The position numbers and the translations under genes are program-made. Shown piece by piece: positions 21,546 through 27,899 of a stretch of 27,899 nucleotides of DNA. The notes beneath the pieces are model-generated. The model ran no database searches, was not told where the DNA came from, and saw only the letters and a list, made by a program, of their open reading frames with translations. The stretch lies in the IMG/VR virus record IMGVR_UViG_3300045912_000014, positions 1 to 27,899 of that record; one strand, written 5' to 3'. Numbering within the stretch: position 1 is the stretch's first letter; the number at the start of each line of letters is the position of its first letter. This DNA is from a virus.

Positions 21546-23068
21546 TATGCATTTCTCCTACGCGATCCCGGACCAATGTATATCAATGGCTTGCCCATAT
21601 GATAATCCCCGTCTAAGGTGTTGGATTCAAATCGAACACGAGCATGCTTTAATTCTTGCTTAAACTCAACGCTTGGGTCATTTGGGCCGAATAGGATCGG
21701 GTCTTGATACACATCGGCATCTCGGGACGCCACACGTCCAATTAATTGAACCGACATGCTGTTACTTTGATGGAAATCTAAATCAATCCAGTCTACGCGC
21801 ATGTTGCGGTCTTCTCCGGCCTCCTGTATATTAAATTCACCGGTTTCAAAGAATGACCGAATAGACAATGTTTGATTAAAATGCTGCTCATTGAGTCCTA
21901 TTTCGTGTGCCCATACGGTCGTCTTGCTATTGTCGGTGTAATCTGCCGAAGTCATTAACGGAGTATTTATAATTTTAGAATTGACCGCGCCGTACCTAAA
22001 TCCTCTTGGTAAATCAGTATCATACCATATCTTATATTTATGGTTGTATATGATTGCTTTATTAGGTTCTTGCGACTTTCCAAAGGGAAAACACCACCAA
22101 GTTTCTCCCCACCGGGGTACGCTAAACCCAAATACGGTCTGACGCCGACTCATGTTGATGTTGGAGAAAAACCAATTGCTATTAAATTCGTTAGGCAATT
22201 CCTGGACCGTGCCATTATACATGTAGAATTTATCAATCCCAGGCCATACGATGATCCCGTCGTATTCAACGATCCCGGCAGTTGACATCACTGACGTGTG
22301 ATTCGACACGGTATTAAAATTCCACACGGCCGCGCCACCCACCCATTGGGCGCGTATGACGCTATTGAGCCCCCAGAATACTCCGGCGGGTCCTTGGCCG
22401 CTGCGAAAGGGCATACCCTTGATGATCTTGGTGGATGCGATGCGGGCACCGGCCATCCCGCCACCGCCTGAGCTTATTGTAAAGGTAAAAGGCGTGTTGG
22501 GGCCGCTCCACGTCACGAAGCCACTGCTGCAATATACAAATAAGTATGGATGAATGACGCATATCCCTCCGCATACGGCTGACGGCCCATCAGCCGGGTT
22601 TAGCGCCGCAAAAGCGCTGTCGTTTGCATTAGACCCATAGTATATGGTATAATTATTGGTGCTGTCGATGTTAGTTAAATTCAAATTTGGATGGCCGATG
22701 TATAACGAATTAGACCCGGCGGCGTCAAACATTTGATCAATCTGCCATAGCCGGTTCGGCTCATTAGTCATACCGGCGGGGGACCGATCTATGATAGTAT
22801 TTACCGCGAATGAAGCGTTAAATCCAAATTGATACACGCCAGCGGTGCTACCAAGCAAAGCAGTTGTTGTTCCGTTTCTGGGATCCACATGAACCGTCCT
22901 GGCAACACCGGGTACCTCGTTAATCAATGCACGATACCCGTTGATCTTCTTGGGGCGACCCTGGTAAAATCGACACCATTGTCCATCGGCATATCTAGTG
23001 TTCTCAAGTCGAGTTGAGTCTCTATCAAATCCGGGCTGGCTTTGGATCGGGATGGGTTTGGTATTCAT
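21545..23068 (-). CDS. P22 gp10-like tail/DNA-stabilisation protein, 507 aa
   Basis: The N-terminus, IPIQSQPGFDRDSTRLENTRYADGQWCRFYQGRPKKINGYRAL, is the typical opening of P22 gp10-like and related podovirus tail hub proteins, which have a beta-propeller-like body and close the head-tail channel after packaging. The body has repeated beta stretches with aromatic residues (TALLGSTAGVYQFGF, NSLYIGHPNLNLTNI, GIIVWPGIDKFYMYNG, WWCFPFGKSQEPNKAIIYNHKYKIWYDTDL), consistent with the fold. It is followed by a TAATG-coupled gene. The assignment rests on pattern memory. Confidence 0.7.
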   Translation of the reverse strand: MNTKPIPIQSQPGFDRDSTRLENTRYADGQWCRFYQGRPKKINGYRALINEVPGVARTVHVDPRNGTTTALLGSTAGVYQFGFNASFAVNTIIDRSPAGMTNEPNRLWQIDQMFDAAGSNSLYIGHPNLNLTNIDSTNNYTIYYGSNANDSAFAALNPADGPSAVCGGICVIHPYLFVYCSSGFVTWSGPNTPFTFTISSGGGGMAGARIASTKIIKGMPFRSGQGPAGVFWGLNSVIRAQWVGGAAVWNFNTVSNHTSVMSTAGIVEYDGIIVWPGIDKFYMYNGTVQELPNEFNSNWFFSNINMSRRQTVFGFSVPRWGETWWCFPFGKSQEPNKAIIYNHKYKIWYDTDLPRGFRYGAVNSKIINTPLMTSADYTDNSKTTVWAHEIGLNEQHFNQTLSIRSFFETGEFNIQEAGEDRNMRVDWIDLDFHQSNSMSVQLIGRVASRDADVYQDPILFGPNDPSVEFKQELKHARVRFESNTLDGDYHMGKPLIYIGPGSRRRNA

Positions 23069-23099
23069 TAGGCGGTTCTCCGAGTCGCCTTTAAATGAA

Positions 23100-23127
23100 C
23101 AATTATTGACCGACTTGTGTGTCGGGC
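23100..23127 (-). terminator. short hairpin after tail chaperone gene
   Basis: On the minus strand CCGAC and GTCGG (23121-23125 and 23110-23114) form a 5-bp stem with a 6-nt loop, followed by TCAATAATTGTT. It lies in the 69-bp gap between the GC-rich tail-tip genes and the 507-aa tail gene. The stem is short, so at most a weak terminator. Confidence 0.3.
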
Positions 23128-23137
23128 GCGCCTTTCA

Positions 23138-23551
23138 TCACAGGCGGACGATGAGCGCTAGCTCCGGATCGTCGTCAAATGCAAGTAATTCAGCCACGCG
23201 CGTAGTTGACCATCCAAGTGCCTGTGTGGCCGAGATGATGCGCGGATCGTCCGACCAGAACCACCTGATGGCATGCCATAGCTCCCGCTGCCGCAATGGT
23301 AATGTCGTAAGCAGCGCGTCCAGCGCGGCAAGCTCTTCGTCGGTCAAGCGGTTGATTAGTGTTGACTTGAGCAACGGCCATCGTTCAGGCGGCGGCGGAG
23401 GCGGCGGCGGGGGCGGCGGAGTGAATGCGCTACCGTCATACGACCAGCCAATGTCCGCCGCGTCGGTCGGCACCATCGTCAGCCCGGCGATCGGCGCATC
23501 GGCCTCTATTACATTGATTACCTGACCCTGGTTGATGACGGCCCATCTCAT
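23138..23551 (-). CDS. tail-fibre assembly chaperone-like protein with polyproline hinge, 137 aa
   Basis: Residues 1-45 (MRWAVINQGQVINVIEADAPIAG...MVPTDAADIGWSYDGSAFTPP) have the N-terminal layout of phage tail-fibre assembly/chaperone proteins: a Y/W-A-V-I-x-x-G-x-V-x-N-V-I opening and an IGW-x-YDG-x-F-xPP close. A run of eleven prolines follows, then a helical domain (RWPLLKSTLINRLTDEELAALDALLTTLPLRQRELWHAIRWFW). Its location after the fibre genes supports a fibre folding or attachment role. The DNA is very GC-rich compared with flanking virion genes. It overlaps the upstream gene by 4 bp. Confidence 0.65.
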   Translation of the reverse strand: MRWAVINQGQVINVIEADAPIAGLTMVPTDAADIGWSYDGSAFTPPPPPPPPPPPERWPLLKSTLINRLTDEELAALDALLTTLPLRQRELWHAIRWFWSDDPRIISATQALGWSTTRVAELLAFDDDPELALIVRL

Positions 23552-23964
23552 ATGATGAACTCCCAGATCTCGACGTAGCCGCTGCCGCCATTGCCGCGAT
23601 TATTAACGGCTGTGCCATCGCCGCCGTTGCTACCACCGGTTCCGCCGCCTGCCGAAACAAGCGAGCCAAGCGACGTTGCGCCACCATTTGCGCCAGCGGA
23701 TGCGCCGCCAGCGCCGATGGTGATCGTTACGCCTCCATGCGGCACATCGGAGCCAGTGATCCATGCCTCGGTGATGCTTCCGGCGCTGCCGCCACCACCA
23801 CCGATGCCGGGACCATCAGCGCCGCGTCCCCCACCACCGGTATTGGTTTGCCCGTTTGGTGAACCCGACCGGCCACCACCCTCGCCGCCACCGCGCCCAC
23901 CGGTTGTGCCATTTGCAGAACGGCCATCAAGTCCACGCGCAGTATAGATGATTGATACAGGCAT
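23548..23964 (-). CDS. glycine-rich tail-tip protein, 138 aa
   Basis: The product is almost entirely Gly/Ser/Ala repeats (GTTGGRGGGEGGGRSG, TNTGGGGRGADGPGIGGGGG) with ordered parts ITEAWITGSDVPHGGVTITIGAGGASAG and GNGGSGYVEIWEFII. This matches the C-terminal glycine-rich domain of receptor-binding tail fibres, yet it is encoded as a separate gene. The ATG overlaps the fibre stop (TGATG), and AAGGAG stands 7 nt upstream, so it should be translated on its own. It probably assembles on or caps the fibre and may contact the host receptor. Confidence 0.65.
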   Translation of the reverse strand: MPVSIIYTARGLDGRSANGTTGGRGGGEGGGRSGSPNGQTNTGGGGRGADGPGIGGGGGSAGSITEAWITGSDVPHGGVTITIGAGGASAGANGGATSLGSLVSAGGGTGGSNGGDGTAVNNRGNGGSGYVEIWEFII

Positions 23965-25691
23965 CAGTTTTCTCCTTCGCCGCCGCTACCACCGCCGGTG
24001 CCGGAACCGCCGTTGCCGCCCGCTCCCCCGCCGCCGCGCAGCCGCACCCATATCGCGGTCACGCTAGATGGCGTCGTATACGTCTGTGACGTCTTAAAGA
24101 CGCGTACCGCCGCTAACCGACCGGTGATTGCTGCGACGGCAGCGTTAAGTTGACTTAGGTTGATTGCATCGTTGGTTAACGTGCCGTTGGCCAGATCGGT
24201 GATTTTGTACCCACTCATCGTGAGTGACCGTCCAGCCGTCAACGTTGACGTACTGACTGTAAAGCGATCCGCCCCACCGGCAACAATCGCAACCTCATTG
24301 TCGGCCGGACGCCGGATGCCGGTATTGGAGTCACCCGTAAAGGAAAAGCTCGGCTCACTTGCGCTCGCATTCGCTAAGCCGCGCAATTGGCCGGTCATGT
24401 CATCGCCCGCCTTAGCCACACTTCGTTCAGCCGTCCTCAGCGGCGTCATGATCTTGGTATTATTGGTTCCGGCTAAGGCTTCCGCGTTAGAAGCTCTTAG
24501 ATCCGCGGTAGTTGCGGCTGTCAGTCGCCCGTACGCATCGACGGTAAATCCAGGAAACGTCGTGATGCCTCCGCCATAAGATCCGGCTGAGACCCCCGTA
24601 GTCGCCAAGTCAATGGTTCCGGATGATGTGATGGGGCCGCCCGTCAACCGAGGACTTGTACCGACGCTGGTGACGGTGCCAGCCGAAGGTGATGCATAAG
24701 TGACGGCATTTCCATCGTTGATGATGACGGCAGTAAAGCCAGATCCAGGAGTGACCCCCGCATCGGCAGTGCTGGCCTTCATTGTAATCAGCTTGCCGCC
24801 CGTCGTCCCATCCCGCACAAACCATACGCCTACTGAATTGCCATACTCTACCGTGACTGAATTGGTTAACGCCCCGGTAAATGTTTGTATTTCAAACGAC
24901 TTCTCGAATGGTGTTAATACCTTGGTACCAGACGCGGGCAAGGACACCGAGCCAGCATTAAACACTAATGGAGGCGCGATATTGTCAAGGAATGTCTTCC
25001 ACTCGGTACCATCAAAAGTAACTACCACCGACTCCCCCACGCTCAACGTGTAGTCGGAAGATGAGCCATTTAAATTGACGCCATCCGGCCGTATGGCCAG
25101 CGTAGAGGTTCCTTTATTTCGGATGTAAGCGTAATATCCGCCGGGCCAAGTGGTAGCATCAGGTAGACTAAGTACGCCGCCCCCGCCGGTCCAATTGTAT
25201 AATTGAGCCCGCCGGTTCACGTCCATGGCTTGATCGACATTAAAGTCGTATGTCAGGATGGAGGGGAACAGCTTTGCATTAGACGCGCCCATGCCAGGGC
25301 CAATTAAGTCATTGGCGGTCGCTTGGGAAGGGGCTTCACCCACTTCAAAGAATGACCACAAGTTAGACACGGTATCTTCAAGAATTGCCGATACGATGAC
25401 GCCGGGTAGTAACACCCTTATTTCTTGATTCGCGCTATTTAAGATCGGGACGTCGGCATCGGATCGATTAATGAACACACACGAGGACCCCGCCGAGCCC
25501 GACCGGCCGTCGGGAAGGCGGATGCTTCCACTGCTGCCACCCTCGATAATAAAGAAGTCCGGAAGAAGACCCATCTCTTGAATGCTGGCGGCAGGCCATT
25601 GTAAATCATATATACCATCTAATTCAACCTTAATCAGTCGCCGCGACGCCGCTCCGACACCGACCTGAGTAATAAAATCCTGATAACTCAT
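23964..25691 (-). CDS. tail fibre protein, 575 aa
   Basis: The N-terminal part (MSYQDFITQVGVGAASRRLIKVELDGIYDL...) is probably the virion-attachment region. The middle is beta-rich with phage-fibre elements (NWTGGGGVLSLPDATTWPGGYYAYIRNKGTSTLAIRPDG; GTVTSVGTSPRLTGGPITSSGTIDLATTGVSAGSYGG; TPLRTAERSVAKAGDDMTGQLRGLANA). The end, IWVRLRGGGGAGGNGGSG..., is the start of a Gly-rich tip that continues in the next gene. DNA is moderately AT-rich at the 5' end and GC-rich at the 3' end, suggesting a recombination point inside the fibre gene. Host-range determination is the expected role. Confidence 0.8.
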   Translation of the reverse strand: MSYQDFITQVGVGAASRRLIKVELDGIYDLQWPAASIQEMGLLPDFFIIEGGSSGSIRLPDGRSGSAGSSCVFINRSDADVPILNSANQEIRVLLPGVIVSAILEDTVSNLWSFFEVGEAPSQATANDLIGPGMGASNAKLFPSILTYDFNVDQAMDVNRRAQLYNWTGGGGVLSLPDATTWPGGYYAYIRNKGTSTLAIRPDGVNLNGSSSDYTLSVGESVVVTFDGTEWKTFLDNIAPPLVFNAGSVSLPASGTKVLTPFEKSFEIQTFTGALTNSVTVEYGNSVGVWFVRDGTTGGKLITMKASTADAGVTPGSGFTAVIINDGNAVTYASPSAGTVTSVGTSPRLTGGPITSSGTIDLATTGVSAGSYGGGITTFPGFTVDAYGRLTAATTADLRASNAEALAGTNNTKIMTPLRTAERSVAKAGDDMTGQLRGLANASASEPSFSFTGDSNTGIRRPADNEVAIVAGGADRFTVSTSTLTAGRSLTMSGYKITDLANGTLTNDAINLSQLNAAVAAITGRLAAVRVFKTSQTYTTPSSVTAIWVRLRGGGGAGGNGGSGTGGGSGGEGEN

Positions 25692-26314
25692 TTCTTGGGC
25701 GTCCTTGTTGTGGCGTCGATCTGAGTCAGTCCGTCGCGCTGAATTACGGTTGGAACTATACTCATGTATTCCTTATCAAATACGGCCGCGTCTTCCCAAT
25801 TTTTTAAGAACAGGGCAGCCTCCTTTAAACACGCCTTAAGAAGAAGATTCGGCGCGTGTAGTGAAATCCAAGTATTAGAATTAGTCGGGCTTAGTCCGAT
25901 GGGCTTAGCTTGGTAGCTGATGATCGCGTCGTATTCCTGATCAGGTATGGGGCCGACAATCCAATGAGTTGCATCGTGGTTGCCGTAGAATCTGGGTTGA
26001 CCCGTACTGCTTGGCCCGACATAGATTCGAATATACTCGGGGGTGCGCGGGCTCAATCTAATGGTAGCGCTCCCCGTGTTCAATAGGAATGAGTCGTTAC
26101 CAAGCCAATCGACCGGCTTGGCGATGATCTGTTCGCCTTGATTGATGGTTCTAGTGACTACCTTTTTTTGACGGTCAACCATGAGATCGGTAGCTATCCT
26201 ATCCTCCGCCGATAGGATCATGGTCGGGATCATGCTAATAAATTTCAAATCAGAGGCCAGGGTCCCCCTCTCCGCGTATGTCTTAATATTGTTAACCAAT
26301 TCGTCGTAATTCAT
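25688..26314 (-). CDS. head-tail adaptor/tail protein, 208 aa
   Basis: The ATG at 26314 (MNYDELVNNIKTYAERG) is chosen; a TTG at 26326 overlapping the previous stop is an alternative. The layout YDELVNNIKTYAERGTLASDLKFISMIPTMILSAEDRIATDLMVDRQKKVVTRTI...QIIAKPVDWLG, then PEYIRIYVGP, WIVGPIPDQEYDAIISYQAKP and HAPNLLLKACLKEAALFLKNWEDAAVFDKEY, is typical of an adaptor-like protein found in podovirus-like structural clusters. It starts next to the zinc-ribbon protein and ends 4 bp into the fibre gene, as expected for a connector/tail module. Confidence 0.7.
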   Translation of the reverse strand: MNYDELVNNIKTYAERGTLASDLKFISMIPTMILSAEDRIATDLMVDRQKKVVTRTINQGEQIIAKPVDWLGNDSFLLNTGSATIRLSPRTPEYIRIYVGPSSTGQPRFYGNHDATHWIVGPIPDQEYDAIISYQAKPIGLSPTNSNTWISLHAPNLLLKACLKEAALFLKNWEDAAVFDKEYMSIVPTVIQRDGLTQIDATTRTPKK

Positions 26315-26322
26315 TGGCCTTC

Positions 26323-26634
26323 TCAAAATGCCATGGGTTCGCCGTCACCCCAGAGTATTTCTTCACCATCGCCCCAAAGCCAGAGTTCAAATTCTGGTTC
26401 ATCTGGAATTCTTAATGCTATATCTGGCCTCGGGTACTCAAGTGTTATATTTTCGTTTGGTAATGCAGCGTAAGTCCACGGGTCCTTCAAATCCACGCAT
26501 AATTCACACACCCTAATTCCTGGAATATTTGGGTCTGACTTCATATCTGGTAAGAAATGCTTGGTATTGCATCGATCGCATATTCCTATACCAAATGTGG
26601 GCGCGCCCTTTTTTGGAATCAGATATTGAGGCAT
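26323..26634 (-). CDS. zinc-ribbon-like structural-cluster protein, 103 aa
   Basis: CDRCNTKHFLPDM (near 19-31) and RVCELCVDLKDPW (near 41-53) form two C-x2-C knuckles, as in small phage proteins encoded among head-tail connector genes (CDRC...CxxC...DP). The rest is acidic and Trp-rich (FELWLWGDGEEILWGDGEPMAF), with a repeated WGDGE unit. It is probably a virion accessory or assembly protein. The gene sits between the gp4-like and adaptor-like genes. Confidence 0.65.
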   Translation of the reverse strand: MPQYLIPKKGAPTFGIGICDRCNTKHFLPDMKSDPNIPGIRVCELCVDLKDPWTYAALPNENITLEYPRPDIALRIPDEPEFELWLWGDGEEILWGDGEPMAF

Positions 26635-26637
26635 AAG

Positions 26638-27303
26638 TTACCTAGTATAAGGCGAAATATTGGGTAAGAGATTAATAACAGTACCGTCCGATTCCGTGTT
26701 TAATGCCTTTACAAACTCAGCCTCCGACTCCATCTTTAATAATTGAAATCTATCCTTATTAATTTGGTCGGAGGGCAACTCCAGCATAAGCCGATATGCT
26801 AAATCCGTAACCATAGCCGATTCCCATTTAGGTGGAATATCGGTGATGTCCGAAACCGTGGTAACCGAATTAATGTACTTCTTAGTCCACACGACCATGG
26901 TAAATTCGTTGGAGTCTGGAACAGGCCACAAGATTAACTCAATCTTATCGTGAGAAAATCGCTGCCAATATTGAAGAGGTCCACCCGGGAATAATTTATT
27001 TGGAAGATTAACGTATTGATCCCTGTTTAGTGCTGTCATAGGGATTTCGTATCCATTGGCATCCCTCCGCTGAACATTTAAAACTTCAACTGAGGATGAA
27101 TTTAATTCATAATCCGACTGACCGCTGACACAGGGTATTTCTTCCGTCTTAATTTGCCAAAGAAGAAGACCCCTAGATACCCAATCTGCGTAGATTTGAT
27201 TTGCAATTATTAAGGCAGCGTCAATTTGTTCCCCATTTATATATGGAGTTGGAATACCGGCTCGTCGGTATGCCTGATCCAGCAATATACTAAATTCCTT
27301 CAT
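26638..27303 (-). CDS. P22 gp4-like head-tail connector protein, 221 aa
   Basis: The ATG overlaps the upstream small gene's stop (ATGA). The N-terminal helical part (LLDQAYRRAGIPTPYINGEQIDAALIIANQIYADWVSRGLLLWQIKTEEIPCVSGQSDYEL) has the layout of P22 gp4-like tail accessory proteins (helices, W-x-x-x-GL-x-x-W/Y, then T-x-G-x-x-x-Y-x-L). The C-terminal half includes FTMVVWTKKYINSV and PPKWESAMVTDLAYRLMLELPSD. gp4-like proteins attach to the portal and extend the DNA channel. The role is inferred by pattern. Confidence 0.72.
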   Translation of the reverse strand: MKEFSILLDQAYRRAGIPTPYINGEQIDAALIIANQIYADWVSRGLLLWQIKTEEIPCVSGQSDYELNSSSVEVLNVQRRDANGYEIPMTALNRDQYVNLPNKLFPGGPLQYWQRFSHDKIELILWPVPDSNEFTMVVWTKKYINSVTTVSDITDIPPKWESAMVTDLAYRLMLELPSDQINKDRFQLLKMESEAEFVKALNTESDGTVINLLPNISPYTR

Positions 27304-27440
27304 TTCTTGGTAATCTTACCGCCGCATTTCATAGGCTTTGGAACAGATCTTGTATGTGGTTTAACTGTTATCGTTCGATTCGAAGGTTGATTAGTTCTAT
27401 CATACTTCTTAAACCCCGGAGGACAAGGGTACTTTTTCAT
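27300..27440 (-). CDS. small basic protein, 46 aa
   Basis: A short frame reads MKKYPCPPGFKKYDRTNQPS...TVKPHTRSVPKPMKCGGKITKK. It starts at 27440 with AAGGAG upstream and stops at 27300-27302, overlapping the next gene's ATG. It is very basic, with two Cys. The overlap, ribosome binding site and promoter just upstream support a real gene, the first of the minus-strand virion unit visible here. Function unknown. Confidence 0.6.
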   Translation of the reverse strand: MKKYPCPPGFKKYDRTNQPSNRTITVKPHTRSVPKPMKCGGKITKK

Positions 27441-27472
27441 CGCGACCCATCTCCTTGTTTCATTGCTATCTT

Positions 27473-27501
27473 ATCATATGATACTAGGGTCAGTCAATTA
27501 A
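27473..27501 (-). promoter_or_regulatory. putative promoter for the virion genes (TTAATT, 17 bp, TATGAT)
   Basis: On the minus strand TTAATT (27501-27496), 17 bp, TATGAT (27478-27473). An overlapping alternative is TTGACT with an 18-bp spacer and TAAGAT. The region is AT-rich and lies between a GC-rich gene and the 46-aa gene at 27440. Confidence 0.5.
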
Positions 27502-27533
27502 CCGAGATTACTTTATAAACCCGCTCAGCCACA

Positions 27534-27848
27534 TTATGGTCTTCGATCCCGCTCAATCGCGCCCTTCAAGTCCCGCACTGCCTCGGCCATCGCATCGTTC
27601 GAGCGGCGCACATCCTGGAGCGCCACGGTGTTGGCGTTGAACGCGGTCAGCACCTCGCGCAGCAGCAGCGCATCGCGATCGCGCGTCTGCGCGTGCAGCG
27701 CCTCGAATGCCTCGGAACGCTTGGTCAGCCGCGTGAACAGGATGCCGACCGCGCCAAGCAACGAGACGATCGCGAGGATCGCCAACATTAGCGCCGCCGC
27801 TTGGCTGCGCGAGATGTTATCGGCGAGCTCAATCGCAGCAGGTGTCAC
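27534..27848 (-). CDS. single-pass membrane protein with coiled-coil tail (holin- or spanin-like), 104 aa
   Basis: The start is GTG at 27848 with TAGGAGG upstream. Residues ~16-40 (AAALMLAILAIVSLLGAVGILF) form one transmembrane helix, followed by a basic boundary (TRLTKRSEAF) and a long helical, charged part (LHAQTRDRDALLLREVLTAFNANTVALQDVRRSNDAMAEAVRDLKGAIERDRR) that should form a coiled coil. This is the layout of phage holin-accessory or Rz-like proteins of the lysis cassette, but no family is certain. The DNA is strongly GC-rich compared with the adjoining virion genes. Confidence 0.6.
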   Translation of the reverse strand: MTPAAIELADNISRSQAAALMLAILAIVSLLGAVGILFTRLTKRSEAFEALHAQTRDRDALLLREVLTAFNANTVALQDVRRSNDAMAEAVRDLKGAIERDRRP

Positions 27849-27857
27849 CGGCGCCTC

Positions 27858-27899
27858 CTAAATCCACATGATCCGCGAGCGACCTACAGCCGGCGGCGG
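27858..27899 (-). CDS. 3' end of a further minus-strand gene (partial)
   Basis: The last 13 codons of an open frame (...PPPAVGRSRIMWI, stop TAG at 27860-27858) run in from beyond the right edge and end ten bases before the GTG of the membrane-protein gene. The identity cannot be told; a lysis enzyme would be plausible by position. Confidence 0.3.
   Translation of the reverse strand, partial: PPPAVGRSRIMWI

Noticed and set aside
1-27899. CRISPR array, IS element, integrase or attachment site
   Set aside because: No spaced direct repeats, no transposase or integrase-like protein, and no terminal inverted repeats were found; the only tandem repeat is the 37-bp duplication.

Overview
The window is a piece of a double-stranded DNA phage genome. 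It has densely packed, overlapping small genes, a plus-strand early/replication half (about 1-15.4 kb), and a minus-strand virion half (about 27.4 down to 15.4 kb). The two transcription units converge at about 15.36-15.39 kb. The structural genes look like those of a short-tailed (podovirus-like) phage: P22 gp4-like and gp10-like adaptor/tail proteins, a small zinc-ribbon protein, several large internal (ejection-type) proteins, and a tail fibre with a chaperone-like neighbour. Terminase, portal and major capsid genes are not in the window, so it is not the whole genome. The host cannot be fixed from the sequence; it is presumably a Gram-negative bacterium, and the GC-rich blocks hint at a high-GC host.

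The main content is an apparent 2-aminoadenine (dZ, 'Z-genome') module at 8.15-13.41 kb: a PolA-family DNA polymerase with proofreading domain (DpoZ type), a VRR-NUC-like nuclease, a DUF5664/dGTP_diPhyd_N-type dATP/dGTP diphosphohydrolase, PurZ (PurA homologue with the catalytic Asp replaced by Ser), a MazG-type pyrophosphohydrolase fused to an HNH endonuclease, and the HD-domain dATPase DatZ. An SNF2-type helicase follows directly. From published Z-phage biochemistry, the pyrophosphohydrolase(s) supply dGMP, PurZ joins it to aspartate, host PurB and kinases complete dZTP, DatZ removes dATP, and DpoZ copies DNA with Z instead of A. The phage DNA is therefore predicted to carry Z in place of A.

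Layout. 1-2.1 kb: GC-rich block of small genes, including a secreted Ala/Gly-rich protein and a 37-bp tandem duplication that splits one reading frame. 2.1-2.9 kb: an HNH endonuclease overlapping a nucleoside deoxyribosyltransferase-like gene. 2.9-6.8 kb: small early genes under several sigma70-like promoters (TTGNCN, 17-bp spacer, TATGAT-like), including an HTH protein, a probable Acb2 anti-CBASS sponge, and a roughly 260-bp non-coding stretch full of hairpins. 6.8-14.8 kb: replication and nucleotide metabolism, largely ATGA-coupled. 14.8-15.4 kb: two small genes with their own promoter. 15.4-27.4 kb, minus strand: virion genes. 27.5-27.9 kb: GC-rich minus-strand genes, a holin/spanin-like membrane protein and the end of a further gene.

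All identifications come from reading motifs by eye; no database search was possible. Base-composition statements are visual estimates.
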